A stretch of 64,000 nt of DNA from Eubacteriaceae bacterium (GCA_910574915.1 CAJTCR010000001.1:124001-188000), one strand, 5' to 3'. Shown: positions 52,565 to 63,451, counted from the first letter of the stretch. The notes: generated from the sequence alone by a model not told the origin. Translations and numbers: made by a program.

Positions 52565-54220
52565 TTATACATGAAAGCAGCTTCCGCCGATAAACTCACG
52601 CAAAATCGAATTTCTGCCAACCTCTTCGCTAGGTACCTGCAAAAAATAGTCCAAAAATTTCAGCAGGCGCTTTGCCTGCATATGCTGCGGGCTGTCTGTC
52701 GGAATGGCAAACAGCATCGGCTCCGCGTACATTTTTAAGACCGGAAGCTCATAAATTAATGCAGAATTAAACATTACATCCGCCTGCTCCTGGAATGGGA
52801 AAATATTCCGCTCTTCCCCTCTGCGAACGGACTGCCACATCTCAATCGTATGCTCCGCCGAAGTGCCGCGCATAAATGCGTCACGTACAATCCGCCGGAT
52901 CAGGCGCCCGTCTGTCGTCGGGATCGGGTTATGCTCATCAATATTGATCTGGGTCAGCGCGCTGATATAGATTTTAAACTTCGTCTCCTTTGGCAGCGCA
53001 GACAGCAGCTTGTCGTTTAAGCCGTGGATTCCTTCGATCACAAGCACATCCTCCTGGCCAAGCTGTAAAAATTCTCCTTTAAACTCCCGCTTTCCCGTCT
53101 TAAAATTAAAATGCGGCAGTTCTGTGCGCTCTCCGTTCAACAGCTTTTCCATCGTCGTATCAAAAAGCTGCATATCGATCGCTTCTAAACATTCGAAATC
53201 ATACTGCCCGTTTTCATCCAGCGGCGTTTTCTCGCGATCTACGTAAAAATTGTCCATGCCAATCGGATGCGGCACCAGTCCATGCGCCCGAAGCTGGATC
53301 GACATCCTGTGGGAAAACGTCGTCTTTCCCGAAGACGAAGGGCCTGCGATCAGGATAAACTTTTTATTTTTCTCCGCGGCAATCTGTTCTGCGATTTTGC
53401 TGATCCGCTTTTCCATCTCCGCTTCCTGGAGCAGAATAATATCCTGCACTTTCCCCTTGACAATCTGTTCATTCAGCTCCCCGACGGTACGGATCTGCAT
53501 CTGCTTTGCCCATGCCGCAGCCTCCATCAGTGTATGGTACAACTTCTTAGACGTCTCAAACACCGCCGTCTTTTTCGTATCTTCATAAGGAAACACCAGC
53601 ACAAAGCCATCCTCATACAAAAGCAGGTCAAAATATTTCAAATATCCGGTAGACGGCACCATATACCCGTAAAAATAATCCTGAAATCCGTCCATATCAT
53701 AAATATTCACATGCGAGCTCCTGCGGAACTGGAACAGCTTTGCCTTATCCTCCATCCCGCATTCCATAAATCTGGCAATCGCAAGGTCTGTATGGATCGT
53801 ATTTTTGCGGATCTCAATATCCGCCTCCACAAGTTTCTGCATCTGCGCGCCAATCTTATCCAACAGCTCCTGGCATACCGCACTGCCCTCCAGCTCACAA
53901 TACTGCCCCTGCCCGAGCGTATGCATCACGCGCAGCTTAACGCTAGTCCCGTACAGATTATAAATCGCCTTTTCCAGCAGCATAACCATGCTTCTGCGGT
54001 ACGCTTTTCTCCCTTTTGTATCTGCCGCCGTTAAAAACGACAGCTCTCCATCCATCTCAATCGTTCGGTTTAATTCCCACAGCTTATTATTAAATACAGC
54101 CAGTATAATATCATCGCGGTACTGATCATGATATTCCCGCGCAATATCTAAAAACTTTGTACCATACGCATATTCTTTTTCTTGACTGTCATATATCACT
54201 CTGCACACCCGACCATCCAT
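52565..54220 (-). CDS. nucleoside (uridine) kinase with TGS-like N-terminus
   Basis: 551 residues. An N-terminal TGS/ThrRS-editing-like part (about 1-230, AYGTKFLDIAREYHDQY) is followed by a uridine-kinase-type P-loop domain: AGPSSSGKTTFSHR near 292-305, MDNFYVDREKTP and VIEGIHGLND. Such fused kinases of the Udk family are common in Clostridia; phosphorylation of uridine/cytidine is likely. The ATG has GAGGA upstream. It sits between nif3 and rnpB. Confidence 0.88.
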   Translation of the reverse strand: MDGRVCRVIYDSQEKEYAYGTKFLDIAREYHDQYRDDIILAVFNNKLWELNRTIEMDGELSFLTAADTKGRKAYRRSMVMLLEKAIYNLYGTSVKLRVMHTLGQGQYCELEGSAVCQELLDKIGAQMQKLVEADIEIRKNTIHTDLAIARFMECGMEDKAKLFQFRRSSHVNIYDMDGFQDYFYGYMVPSTGYLKYFDLLLYEDGFVLVFPYEDTKKTAVFETSKKLYHTLMEAAAWAKQMQIRTVGELNEQIVKGKVQDIILLQEAEMEKRISKIAEQIAAEKNKKFILIAGPSSSGKTTFSHRMSIQLRAHGLVPHPIGMDNFYVDREKTPLDENGQYDFECLEAIDMQLFDTTMEKLLNGERTELPHFNFKTGKREFKGEFLQLGQEDVLVIEGIHGLNDKLLSALPKETKFKIYISALTQINIDEHNPIPTTDGRLIRRIVRDAFMRGTSAEHTIEMWQSVRRGEERNIFPFQEQADVMFNSALIYELPVLKMYAEPMLFAIPTDSPQHMQAKRLLKFLDYFLQVPSEEVGRNSILREFIGGSCFHV

Positions 54221-54276
54221 AGCACATTCCTCTTAATACTTTCCATGTAATGATTTTCTTTTTTCACCAACCGCTT

Positions 54277-55062
54277 TTATACAATCTGAAACGGTTCCAC
54301 GCGTTCCTGCATCACGACGGTAAGTTCCGGCGCATTTTTGTGCAAATACTCCGCCATATAAGCAATAAATATATGCTCGATCCCATAATGCCCCGCGTCA
54401 AGCACTGCCATCCCGCACGCCGCCGCATCAATCCCGGTATGATGGTCTATATCCCCGGTAATATAGACATCCGCTCCCGCCTTTAACGCCAGGCACACCT
54501 CGCTTTTCCCGGCTCCCGGACAGACCGCCGCGCGCCTGACCGTCTTTGTAAGCTCGCCAAACACCTTTACATACTGCAAATCAAATGCAGATTTTACAAA
54601 CGAGCAGCACTCGGACACGGTCATCTTATGAGCAAGTTCCCCAACCCTGCCGATTCCCTGCGGCACGCCGTCCTCCACACAGGTTACTTCTAAAGGCACC
54701 GCATTACAAAGCCCCAGCCTTTGCTGCGCAAGCTGCGCCATACCCATCACGTCAAAATTCGTATGCATCGCATAATAGCAAAGATCCGCCCGGATCATCG
54801 CCATCAGCCTGCGTCCGACCATATCTTCCTGCGTGATCCGCTTGATCCCTTTAAAAATCAGCGGATGATGCGTCAAAAGCAGATCCGCCCCCTTCGCCAC
54901 AGCAGCTTCTACTGCCTCGTCTGACGCATCCAGTGCAATATACACTTTTTGGATGTCCTTTTCCAAACTCCCCGCAAGAAGCCCCACGTTATCCCAGTCA
55001 CATGCGTAGGATTCATCTGCCTGCCTGTTTAGGATTTTTATTAAATCTGAACATTTCATCAT
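54277..55062 (-). CDS. Nif3-like dinuclear metal centre protein
   Basis: 261 residues, the short (single-domain) form. LLTHHPLIFKGIKRI holds the first metal ligands and TGDIDHHTGIDA later ones. The family forms hexamers with two metals; the in-vivo role is not settled. The start codon overlaps the stop of the HipA-like kinase gene, with AAGGA six bases upstream. In related genomes it directly follows trmK; here a foreign gene is in between. Confidence 0.93.
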   Translation of the reverse strand: MMKCSDLIKILNRQADESYACDWDNVGLLAGSLEKDIQKVYIALDASDEAVEAAVAKGADLLLTHHPLIFKGIKRITQEDMVGRRLMAMIRADLCYYAMHTNFDVMGMAQLAQQRLGLCNAVPLEVTCVEDGVPQGIGRVGELAHKMTVSECCSFVKSAFDLQYVKVFGELTKTVRRAAVCPGAGKSEVCLALKAGADVYITGDIDHHTGIDAAACGMAVLDAGHYGIEHIFIAYMAEYLHKNAPELTVVMQERVEPFQIV

Positions 55063-56105
55063 GTTAATTCCTTTAATCTCTCCATAAATAGTTTGAAATG
55101 CTGTTTCTCTAAAAAGTCATTTTCTGTTAGTTCTCTTTTTAATTGTATCGTTATGTGCTTTGCCGCAGTAATCGCCGCGTCTCTCATAGAGACTCCCGGC
55201 ATTGGTGTGTATTCGATATCTGGTTCTTTATATGCAATCGTGCTAAAAGCATGGTCGTGATCAAACAATGGATGCAACCCCAGCATACAGCATGTATCCG
55301 CGTGAAAATGAAATCCCCAATTACCGCCATGCCTGTCTGGGTTGGCAAGCAAATAATCTGCTATACACATTTGATAAAAATGTTGTTGATCCAGGTTCTT
55401 TACAAACTGCAAGAAGTCTATCTTATTTCTTGCACACCACGCGTCTATTGTCTTAGCGTCTACAATACTTAATGTATCAGATGTTAAGCATTCACATTTA
55501 GAACAGTAACTATTGTCATAGAATGCATCTTCGTATACAACATGAGAGAAATTCAAAACATCAAGGATGTTTGATGCAATCACTTCTCGCCGTTCTCGTG
55601 CACCCCGTTTGTATAAATAAAGTTTTCCGTTCTCTCTTATCCATCCTTTGGCACTGATACCATTGGTCGTTGTTTCCGGTGTATGCATAGAGCCTTGTAA
55701 TGTAACTATTTCACCGCACAGTGCCGCTTTTGTGAATATTTCATTTAGAGAGTTGTCTCGTAACGAAATATGCTCCCATTTTGTAGTATCATTTTCATTT
55801 TTTAACCAATAGTCGTCTAATAATGATACTGCACGGCATACAAGCGCTATGTTAAGCCCATCATCTTGCGGACAGTGCAGCATATTATAAATAATCTTCG
55901 CATTAGCACGAGAAAGCGGAAGTACTCGTTTGCGTAAGAAATACTCTATACGCTGTATATTATGTAAAGCTGTTTCTAAGCTGATTGGCGGTGTGATAAA
56001 TTCATCTCGTAATACAAACGGCAGTAAGTCTTTACGTATTACTTTCAACATGTAAGGATCAATACTAAATTGTAATACAGGAATATCTTTTAACATTAAG
56101 AACAT
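55059..56105 (-). CDS. HipA-like kinase domain protein
   Basis: 348 residues. Kinase-like motifs at the C-terminal side: the catalytic-loop type LANPDRHGGNWGFHF and the metal-loop type PLFDHDHAFS, as in HipA/PI3-4-like kinases. Near 170, GKLYLYKRGARERREVIAS could hold the nucleotide lysine. The N-terminal HipA signature is not obvious, and there is no HipB partner. The gene is clearly more AT-rich than both neighbours, so it probably came by transfer. It fits between trmK (11-base gap; the ribosome site GGAG overlaps the trmK stop) and nif3 (ATGA-type overlap). Confidence 0.75.
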   Translation of the reverse strand: MFLMLKDIPVLQFSIDPYMLKVIRKDLLPFVLRDEFITPPISLETALHNIQRIEYFLRKRVLPLSRANAKIIYNMLHCPQDDGLNIALVCRAVSLLDDYWLKNENDTTKWEHISLRDNSLNEIFTKAALCGEIVTLQGSMHTPETTTNGISAKGWIRENGKLYLYKRGARERREVIASNILDVLNFSHVVYEDAFYDNSYCSKCECLTSDTLSIVDAKTIDAWCARNKIDFLQFVKNLDQQHFYQMCIADYLLANPDRHGGNWGFHFHADTCCMLGLHPLFDHDHAFSTIAYKEPDIEYTPMPGVSMRDAAITAAKHITIQLKRELTENDFLEKQHFKLFMERLKELT

Positions 56106-56116
56106 ACAATTATCTC

Positions 56117-56941
56117 CTAATCTTTGTGTGTCAAATTACTGCATATCAAACATTCCTCTGTTTCCAATAATAACCGTATCTCCTCTAACCGCATCTTTAC
56201 TTCCCGTTTCCTAGCATCCGCTGCATCCTGTGTGTGTTCCCGCTTAGAAAGCGCCTGCAAAATCTCAAGCGCACGTTTTTGATCACGGACAAGCATTTTT
56301 TTCAGTGCCGGATGCCCACGATCAATTACGTACTCGCCGTATGTATCAAAAAGCTGCTGCACACGTGCTTCCTCTCCCAGCTTTTCCAGCAGAACATTTC
56401 TAATCTGCATCAAGCGTGCCTTGCAGCGTGCCTGTTCTTTGGCTGGTTCCTGCTTTGTGCATACATGCAGCACTGGATAAAACTTTCCAGACTCATAGAC
56501 CAGGTCTTCCCTGTCTATCCACATCCGATATTCGCGCACGTAGCTGCGTACTTTGGCAGGATCAGACTGCGGCTCTAAGACCATCTCCTTAAAATCCGCC
56601 AGCTTTTCCTGCGCCTGTTCTAAAATATGGATCACGGTCAGCCCGCCCATGCCTGCGATCACAGCGCTGTCTGCTTCGTTTTGCATAAGCCCGTTCAAGC
56701 CGTCTGACAGCCGTACTTGAATCCGGTCGTTAAGCCCGGCTGCCGCAATATGTTCCCGCGCCCGCTCCAATGGTCCTTGCCTTATATCCATAGCGACCGC
56801 CCGCGGACAAATGCCTTTTTCCACCAAATAAATCGGCAAAAATCCGTGATCTGTCCCGATATCCGCTACGACGCTGCCTGGCGTTACAAAATCCGCTACC
56901 GCCTGCAATCGTATCGATAATTTCTGCCCCATGCCCTGCAT
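56117..56941 (-). CDS. trmK: tRNA (adenine-22-N1)-methyltransferase TrmK
   Basis: 274 residues. SAM motif VVADIGTDHGFLPIYLVEKG; ARAMDIRQGPL-like second motif (AVAMDIRQGPLERAREHI); VIAGMGGLTVIHIL. A C-terminal coiled coil is typical. It starts at a TAATG overlap with the sigma-factor stop; an ATG three codons later is equally possible. The order rpoD-trmK-nif3 is a Firmicutes standard. Confidence 0.95.
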   Translation of the reverse strand: MQGMGQKLSIRLQAVADFVTPGSVVADIGTDHGFLPIYLVEKGICPRAVAMDIRQGPLERAREHIAAAGLNDRIQVRLSDGLNGLMQNEADSAVIAGMGGLTVIHILEQAQEKLADFKEMVLEPQSDPAKVRSYVREYRMWIDREDLVYESGKFYPVLHVCTKQEPAKEQARCKARLMQIRNVLLEKLGEEARVQQLFDTYGEYVIDRGHPALKKMLVRDQKRALEILQALSKREHTQDAADARKREVKMRLEEIRLLLETEECLICSNLTHKD

Positions 56942-58233
56942 TACTCCAGATAGTCTTTCAGCTTGCGGCTTCTGCTCGGATGGCGCAGCTTGCGCAGCGC
57001 TTTTGCTTCGATCTGGCGGATACGTTCACGCGTAACGTTAAATTCCTTGCCGACTTCTTCTAACGTGCGTGCCCTGCCGTCCTGTAATCCAAACCGCAGG
57101 GTCAGCACCTTTTGCTCCCGTTCGGTCAGCGTGCCGAGCACTTCGCCAAGCTGTTCCTTTAATAACGTAAAAGCTGCGGCATCGGCAGGCACCGGCACGT
57201 TGTCGTCCTGAATAAAATCTCCAAGATGCGAATCTTCTTCTTCACCGATTGGCGTTTCCAGAGAAACCGGCTCCTGTGAGATTTTTAAAATCTCGCGCAC
57301 CCGTTCCACCGGCATATTCATCTGCGCAGCGATCTCCTCCGGCGACGGCTCACGCCCAAGCTCCTGCAACAACTGCCTCGATACACGGATCAGCTTGTTG
57401 ATCGTCTCTACCATGTGTACCGGGATACGGATCGTCCTTGCCTGGTCTGCGATGGCCCTTGTAATCGCCTGGCGTATCCACCACGTCGCATACGTAGAAA
57501 ATTTGTAGCCCTTGCGGTAGTCAAATTTTTCCACTGCCTTAATCAGTCCCAGGTTTCCTTCCTGAATCAAGTCCAAAAAGAGCATCCCACGCCCTACATA
57601 GCGTTTAGCAATACTGACAACAAGACGCAGGTTTGCTTCCGCCAGACGCTTTTTCGCATCCTCGCCATAATCCTGTTCTAAAAGAAGCTGATTGATCTCT
57701 TCGTTAAATTCCCGCTTTTCTTCCGGCGTTGTCTCCGGTTTGTCCCTGCGTCCTCTTAAAATAATAATCTTTTCATGAGCCACCGCTCCGTTTTCCATCT
57801 TCTGTGCCAGATCGATTTCTTCTTCGGCGCTCAGCAGCGGCACCTTGCCGATTTCCTTTAAGTACATACGCACCGGGTCTTCAATACTGACCCCGTCCGG
57901 CACAGTCAGGTCGATATTTTCTACTTCCACATCCTCGTCTTCAATTAAAATATCATCGTCGTCATCATCCGAGATACGCAGGACATCTACGTTGTGGATC
58001 TCCAGATATTCCAGCACGTTTTCCAGTTGTTCAGCAGACAGGCACATGCTTTGGAATGCATCACTGATTTCTTGATATTCCAGCATATTTTTTTTCTTCT
58101 TTGCCCGTTCCACAAGGCTTCCCAATATTTCCAAAAATTTCTGCTGGTCAAACACGGCAGCCTCTGTATTTTCCGCCTCTGTGCCATGACCCTTTTTTTT
58201 CATTTTCTTTCTGTTTTCTTCCATATTCGCCAT
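56941..58233 (-). CDS. rpoD: primary sigma factor RpoD (sigma-A)
   Basis: 430 residues from the ATG at 58233 (GAGAGG nine bases upstream; the ATG three codons earlier is too close to it). Region 1.2 is [20 protein letters not shown], region 2 has [20 protein letters not shown] and [17 protein letters not shown], and region 4.2 is [21 protein letters not shown] short acidic N-terminal part precedes. It recognises the TTGACA/TATAAT promoters found across this window. Confidence 0.98.
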   Translation of the reverse strand: MANMEENRKKMKKKGHGTEAENTEAAVFDQQKFLEILGSLVERAKKKKNMLEYQEISDAFQSMCLSAEQLENVLEYLEIHNVDVLRISDDDDDDILIEDEDVEVENIDLTVPDGVSIEDPVRMYLKEIGKVPLLSAEEEIDLAQKMENGAVAHEKIIILRGRRDKPETTPEEKREFNEEINQLLLEQDYGEDAKKRLAEANLRLVVSIAKRYVGRGMLFLDLIQEGNLGLIKAVEKFDYRKGYKFSTYATWWIRQAITRAIADQARTIRIPVHMVETINKLIRVSRQLLQELGREPSPEEIAAQMNMPVERVREILKISQEPVSLETPIGEEEDSHLGDFIQDDNVPVPADAAAFTLLKEQLGEVLGTLTEREQKVLTLRFGLQDGRARTLEEVGKEFNVTRERIRQIEAKALRKLRHPSRSRKLKDYLE

Positions 58234-58259
58234 TGCTTTCATCCTCTCTATGGTCTTTC

Positions 58260-60056
58260 CTATCTGTCTGAACTTTGCACAAGAAATTCTTTCCTGCGCA
58301 GCGCTTCCAGCGTCTTTTTCTCCTGGAGCATCTTTGCAAAACGCTCCTGCATACCATCTGGATCGTGATTTTCTCTCAATCTTAGAAGGTGATGTTCCTT
58401 TAATTTCAATACGGTATCCTTTAATGCCTGCCCCCGCTCAGCAGGAGTCTTTACTTCCCTGATCGTCTCATGAAACGCGGACACGATCTCACGCTGATCC
58501 GCCGGGTCTTCATAATGCCCGGGAATTTTTGCCAGGTTCAAATCTCCTGCTTCTAACTGCGCAAACAGCTCCTGCGCCGCATGTCTGCACAGCTCATCCG
58601 GGAAATCGTCCGGTGTAAGGTACGCACGGACAGTTTCATACAGCCCTGGCTCCTCGCCAAGCCAGGTCAGCAGCAGCTTTTGCGCTTTTTTTACACCGTC
58701 TTCCCTGCGAGCCTCTTTTTTATGGACGCCGGACTTTAACGGCTCCGGCTTTTTTACAAGCCCGACCTGTGTACTGACCTGCGCCACCAGGCTGCGCAGA
58801 TTTTCAAATCCGATCTGGTATTTTTGTGCAACTGCTTCAATATAATTATTCCGCTCAAGCGGCTGGGAAAATTCCAGTAATTTTCTGGCAGCCTCCATAT
58901 AAAAAGCCGTTTTGCTCTGCGGATCGCCCATATTATAATTTTGCTCCAAAATACGGATTTCAAACAGAAAACTGTTTTCTGCCTGATCGATCCGCTGCTG
59001 ATAAGCTTCGGCACCCAGCGCCTTGATAAATTCATCCGGGTCTTTATACGGCTTCATACTGATTACTTTTGCGCTAATCCCTGCTTCCTTAAGAATCGGT
59101 ATCGCCCGAAGCGCTGCCTTAATGCCTGCCCCGTCGCTGTCAAACGTCAAAAGCACTTCTTTTGCATAGCGCTTGAGCAGGTTGGCGTGGCCGCTTGTAA
59201 ACGCCGTTCCAAGAGACGCCACCGCATTGTCAAAACCCGCCTGATGCAGCGCGATCACATCCATATACCCTTCGCACAGCAGGATCTGCTCCCGTCTTGA
59301 CTGTCTCGCCAGGTTCATGCCGTATAAATTCCTGCTCTTGTCAAAAATCTGCGTCTCCGGCGAGTTTAAATATTTCGGCTCGCCCTCGCCCATCACCCTG
59401 CCGCCAAAACCGACGATCTTATGATGCACATTCATAATCGGAAACATGGCACGGTTCCAGAACTTATCATGCATTCCATGCCTTTCGTCCATCGTAACCA
59501 GCCCGGAATCCTTTAACAGGCGGTCATCGTATCCTTTAGACCTTAAATAACGGTACAGATCATCGCTGTACTTATCCGCATAGCCAAGCCCAAATTTTTT
59601 CATTGTCTCCTCGGACAGCTCCCTGTTTTTAAAATAGTCCAGTGCATGTGCCCCGCGCGGGCTGCGCAGCAGCAGATAATAGTACTTTCCGGCTTCTTTG
59701 TTCACTTCCAGCAGCTTGGAGCGGTAATCGGATTCCCGCCTTTCTAGTTCTGTCAGCTCCTGCTTCGGCAAAGACATCCCCACCCTGCCCGCTAACTGCT
59801 CCATCGCCTCCTGAAACGTATAATTTTCATATTCCATCAAAAAACCGAACACATCGCCTCCCGCACCGCATCCAAAGCAGTGATAAAGCTGCTTGTTCTG
59901 CGATACGTGAAACGACCCCGTTTTTTCGTTATGAAACGGGCACAGCCCGACATAGCTGCTGCCTTTTTTTTGCAGCCTGACATATCCTGAGATCACATCT
60001 ACGATATCATTCGCAGAACGCACCTCTTCTTTTAATTCATCTGAATAAAATGGCAT
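58260..60056 (-). CDS. dnaG: DNA primase DnaG
   Basis: 598 residues from the ATG at 60056 ([12 protein letters not shown]), with AAGGAG ten bases upstream; an ATG seven codons earlier is an alternative. CHC2 zinc finger ([14 protein letters not shown] ... [10 protein letters not shown]), TOPRIM core ([26 protein letters not shown]), then a helicase-binding C-terminal part. It is the first gene of dnaG-rpoD-trmK, with dgt just upstream. Confidence 0.97.
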   Translation of the reverse strand: MPFYSDELKEEVRSANDIVDVISGYVRLQKKGSSYVGLCPFHNEKTGSFHVSQNKQLYHCFGCGAGGDVFGFLMEYENYTFQEAMEQLAGRVGMSLPKQELTELERRESDYRSKLLEVNKEAGKYYYLLLRSPRGAHALDYFKNRELSEETMKKFGLGYADKYSDDLYRYLRSKGYDDRLLKDSGLVTMDERHGMHDKFWNRAMFPIMNVHHKIVGFGGRVMGEGEPKYLNSPETQIFDKSRNLYGMNLARQSRREQILLCEGYMDVIALHQAGFDNAVASLGTAFTSGHANLLKRYAKEVLLTFDSDGAGIKAALRAIPILKEAGISAKVISMKPYKDPDEFIKALGAEAYQQRIDQAENSFLFEIRILEQNYNMGDPQSKTAFYMEAARKLLEFSQPLERNNYIEAVAQKYQIGFENLRSLVAQVSTQVGLVKKPEPLKSGVHKKEARREDGVKKAQKLLLTWLGEEPGLYETVRAYLTPDDFPDELCRHAAQELFAQLEAGDLNLAKIPGHYEDPADQREIVSAFHETIREVKTPAERGQALKDTVLKLKEHHLLRLRENHDPDGMQERFAKMLQEKKTLEALRRKEFLVQSSDR

Positions 60057-60102
60057 TTCTGGCTGACTCCTTTTCATATCCTGCTGACCTTTGCGCCTGA
60101 CA

Positions 60103-61107
60103 CTAGGTCTGCCACTGCACAGGCACATAGTACTCGCTGAATTTTGCAATCGCATACTGGTCTGTCATACCGGCAATATAGTCGCACACAGCGCGGTCTA
60201 ACCGTTCACCCTTTTGTATCATATCCGTATACTGCTCCGGCATCATCTCCGGCCGCTTTGTGTAAAATTCAAACAGGCGTTCCAGCATCTCTTCCGCTTT
60301 TTGTTCTTCGTGCTTTGCCTTTGGATTGTGATACAGATTTTTAAACATATACTTTCTGAGTCCCTTCATCGCATCTTCGACTTCCGGCGACATCAAAATA
60401 TCATCCCTGCCCATACTGTTTGTAACAATATTATGTATTAAAGTGTTCAAACGCATACGCACATTTGTACCCAGAATCTCCCTGTACTGCGCTGGAATAT
60501 CTTCTTCACACAGGATCTTTGCCCGGATCGCGTCGTCCACGTCATGGTTGATATAGGCAATCTTATCGGACAGGCGCACAATTTTACCCTCCAGCGTCGC
60601 CGGCATACTGCTCATCTGGTGATTTAAAATGCCGTCCCGCACCTCCCAGGTCAGGTTCAGCCCCTTTCCGTGCTTTTCCAGCTTTTCCACAATACGCACG
60701 CTCTGTTCATTGTGCCGAAAGCCCCCTTCGCACATGCTGTTTAACAAAAACTCCCCGGCATGGCCAAACGGCGCATGTCCCAGGTCATGCCCAAGCGCGA
60801 TCGCCTCCGCCAAGTCTTCGTTCAGGCGCAGCGCCTTTGCGATTGTACGCGCATTTTGAGACACCTCCAGCGTATGCGACATCCTGGTGCGGTAATGGTC
60901 GCCTTTCGGCGTCAAAAATACCTGTGTCTTATTTTTCAGCCTGCGAAACGCCCTGCTGTGCAAAATCCGGTCACGGTCGCGCTGAAAAACCGGGCGGATA
61001 TCACACTGCTCTTCCGCGCGCTGCCTGCCAGCAGACTGGTCGCTGAAAGCAGCGTAGGAGCTTAAGATCTTATGTTCCCTCTGTTCCATTTCTTCCCGTA
61101 TCGTCAT
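60103..61107 (-). CDS. dgt: dGTP triphosphohydrolase (HD domain)
   Basis: 334 residues. HD-domain motifs: SRAFRRLKNKTQVFL, RTRMSHTLEVSQNAR, ALGHDLGHAPFGHAGE. It hydrolyses dGTP (or other dNTPs) to the nucleoside and triphosphate. Located next to dnaG, as in many Clostridia, consistent with DNA-precursor control. The ATG has GGAG eight bases upstream. Confidence 0.93.
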   Translation of the reverse strand: MTIREEMEQREHKILSSYAAFSDQSAGRQRAEEQCDIRPVFQRDRDRILHSRAFRRLKNKTQVFLTPKGDHYRTRMSHTLEVSQNARTIAKALRLNEDLAEAIALGHDLGHAPFGHAGEFLLNSMCEGGFRHNEQSVRIVEKLEKHGKGLNLTWEVRDGILNHQMSSMPATLEGKIVRLSDKIAYINHDVDDAIRAKILCEEDIPAQYREILGTNVRMRLNTLIHNIVTNSMGRDDILMSPEVEDAMKGLRKYMFKNLYHNPKAKHEEQKAEEMLERLFEFYTKRPEMMPEQYTDMIQKGERLDRAVCDYIAGMTDQYAIAKFSEYYVPVQWQT

Positions 61108-61311
61108 GAGGAATGCTCCTTCCTTCGTTGTATACTCCTCCTTATTTTAAAAATTCTGTGTTTTTTTCAAAATTCCTTTATTTTTTTCATATTTTTTGTA
61201 TAATCATATATTATGGCAAACATACCGCCGCTTATACTTTAACGGCTGCTTCACCCGCCGTTTCCCATATTGGGGCGAATAGTTTGCTACCATAAAACAG
61301 GAGACCGCAAC

Positions 61312-63165
61312 ATGCTAAAAACAATTAAAAACCAACACAAACTACTGTTATCCCTTTTGTTTTCCACAATGATTTTCTTATCCCGCATCTGGTATATCCG
61401 CGAATGCAACGTCCTTGCCATCCGCAATGACGAATACGGCTACTGGAACCATGCAGCACTGTTTTCTGGCCATGACTGGTCAGACGTATTTGCCGGGCAT
61501 ATGCACTGGTATTCCTATGGCTACAGCCTGATTTTGACGCCGCTGTTCTGGTTTTCCCACAACCTGCACCTAATGTATAAAACAGCCGTTATACTAAACG
61601 GCTTCTTTGCAGTCCTTACCTTTTTTCTCTGCATCCAATGCGCCAAAATGCTGTTTCCAAAAACAGAGCACTGGCTGCTGCTTACAGCTTCTTTTATGGT
61701 ATGCATGTATTCGTCATATATTACACAAGGCGCGATCGCATGGAGCGAAACGTTTCTCTACCTGCTTGTATGGCTGCTGTTCTACCTGTTTTTGTGCTTT
61801 GAGCAGCATCCGTGTGCAGCGTACGCCTGTTATACCAGCCTGTGCATGGGCGCCTGCTATATTACGCACAACCGCACCATCGGCATCGCAGCCGCCTACA
61901 TTTTAATCGTACTGTTTCTGCGCCTGACGGACGCCATCGACTGGAAGCTGTTCGCGGCAATGCTGCTGCCGCTGCTGCTGATTTTATTTGTCAATATCGA
62001 TATCAAAGCTTATTTATGTACTGTGGAAGGCTTCGGGCTAAAGCCCAAAAACGGCATGGGCGCACAGGTAAGCCACCTGTTATCCCTGCTGACACTGCAA
62101 GGCTGGCAAAACCTGATCCGCTCTCTGTCCGGCCAGATGTGGGCACTGATGGCATCGACATTCGGGCTGCTTTTTTTTGGATTTGTCCGCTGTGCCGCAC
62201 GCACGGTGCGTGCTTTTCGCGCAAAAAAACCTGAGAAACATACCGTCTTTTACCTGTTTGCCCTGCTCTCCTGCCTGGGCACCTTTTCTGTGTCCGCAAT
62301 CAGCCTGATCGATCCTGCTTCCATTACCAACCTGGACTCCGATACAGACCTGACTTACTTTATTTATACACGCTACAACGAATGTATAATCGGAATCCTG
62401 CTTCTGCTCGGCATTTTTGAGCTTGCACAATGCAAAAGCATCCGAAAGCTTTTGCTGCTTACGCTTGGCGAAACCTGTTTCTATGCCGCCGTCAGCACCG
62501 TCTTATACTTTAACCTGCAACGGATCACGGACACCTGGCATTACCGCTCCTTCTGCGCCGCAGGCATCGGCTTTTACCGCCTGTTTTCCGAAGAATTTTC
62601 TTTGAAATGGTGCATTGTCATAAGCGCCGCGGGCGCCTTCCTTTTGCTGCTATTGCTCACCGTCTGCCGCACCCGTTTTTATCGTCTGCGCCTGGCGGCT
62701 GCCTGTATACTGCTTGCCGCAGCATTTTTTCCGACCGGGCTGTATTCTTCACAGATCGGCACGATCCATTCCCAGCTCGGCAAAGTATCCTCTGGAAACC
62801 TTGCCATGTTCGACCTGTTAAAAGACGTCGGCGGCGGCCGCGACGTATACTGCACGCTGGACGATACAAAAAACTACCGCATCGCCTACGAATTGCAGGT
62901 AAACCTGATTGATACGCACGTATACTCCATTACAATGGAAGACTTGCCTGAAAACCAGACTAAAAACCAGCCTGCATCCCACTTTGCACAAGAAGGCTAT
63001 TTTATCTGTTGCAGCAATGGAGACTTAGACAAATTCGAAGGCGATGACTACTATCTGCTGACACAAAGCCGGTACTATGCAGCCATTATCAAAGGCGATT
63101 CCCTGATGCAGGAGCTTGCCGCAAACCAGGATCTGGAGCTTATCAATCTGAACGATTTAACATAG
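61312..63165 (+). CDS. multi-pass membrane glycosyltransferase-like protein (GT-C type)
   Basis: 617 residues from the ATG at 61312, which has AGGAG eight bases upstream. The first TM (about 11-28) is followed by an outer loop with the acidic pair in RNDEYGYWNHA (Asp40, Glu41), the mark of GT-C glycosyltransferases that use polyprenol donors. Eleven or so further TM helices and a C-terminal outer domain of about 130 residues follow. It may glycosylate surface polymers or proteins. Single gene with a divergent upstream dgt. The 204-base gap before it has a TATAAT-like box near 61200 and a small GC hairpin. Confidence 0.75.
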   Translation: MLKTIKNQHKLLLSLLFSTMIFLSRIWYIRECNVLAIRNDEYGYWNHAALFSGHDWSDVFAGHMHWYSYGYSLILTPLFWFSHNLHLMYKTAVILNGFFAVLTFFLCIQCAKMLFPKTEHWLLLTASFMVCMYSSYITQGAIAWSETFLYLLVWLLFYLFLCFEQHPCAAYACYTSLCMGACYITHNRTIGIAAAYILIVLFLRLTDAIDWKLFAAMLLPLLLILFVNIDIKAYLCTVEGFGLKPKNGMGAQVSHLLSLLTLQGWQNLIRSLSGQMWALMASTFGLLFFGFVRCAARTVRAFRAKKPEKHTVFYLFALLSCLGTFSVSAISLIDPASITNLDSDTDLTYFIYTRYNECIIGILLLLGIFELAQCKSIRKLLLLTLGETCFYAAVSTVLYFNLQRITDTWHYRSFCAAGIGFYRLFSEEFSLKWCIVISAAGAFLLLLLLTVCRTRFYRLRLAAACILLAAAFFPTGLYSSQIGTIHSQLGKVSSGNLAMFDLLKDVGGGRDVYCTLDDTKNYRIAYELQVNLIDTHVYSITMEDLPENQTKNQPASHFAQEGYFICCSNGDLDKFEGDDYYLLTQSRYYAAIIKGDSLMQELAANQDLELINLNDLT

Positions 63166-63201
63166 CTAGTCCAGCATTGCAGAAATAACGGTGAATACAG
63201 G

Positions 63202-63244
63202 AAAGAACAAACCCGCTTCCATTCTGGAAACGGGTTTGTTCTTT
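63202..63244. terminator. bidirectional terminator
   Basis: A 14-bp stem AAAGAACAAACCCG with its exact complement, plus an inner TTCC/GGAA, ends both the plus-strand membrane gene and the minus-strand tRNA-Leu. Confidence 0.88.
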
Positions 63245-63250
63245 ATAAAA

Positions 63251-63334
63251 TGCAGAAGATGGGACTTGAACCCACACGATATTGCTACCACAGGCACCTG
63301 AAGCCTGCGCGTCTGCCAATTCCGCCACTTCTGC
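63251..63334 (-). tRNA. tRNA-Leu (anticodon CAG)
   Basis: 84 nt, class II with a long variable arm. Acceptor GCAGAAG/CTTCTGC with A73, no encoded CCA. Anticodon stem CAGGC/GCCTG with loop TTCAGGT. T arm GTGGGTTCAAGTCCCAT. Confidence 0.96.
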
Positions 63335-63367
63335 GTGTTGTTGCTGCTCTTGCTGAGCACATTATGT

Positions 63368-63396
63368 ATAATACATGACTTTGATGCATTCGTCAA
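63368..63396 (-). promoter_or_regulatory. promoter of tRNA-Leu(CAG)
   Basis: Minus strand TTGACG, 17-base spacer, TATTAT. Confidence 0.85.
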
Positions 63397-63451
63397 GCTT
63401 TTTTTGAAAATTTTTTCAAAATTTTTTCCGAAAATTTTTTTCATTTTTTTG

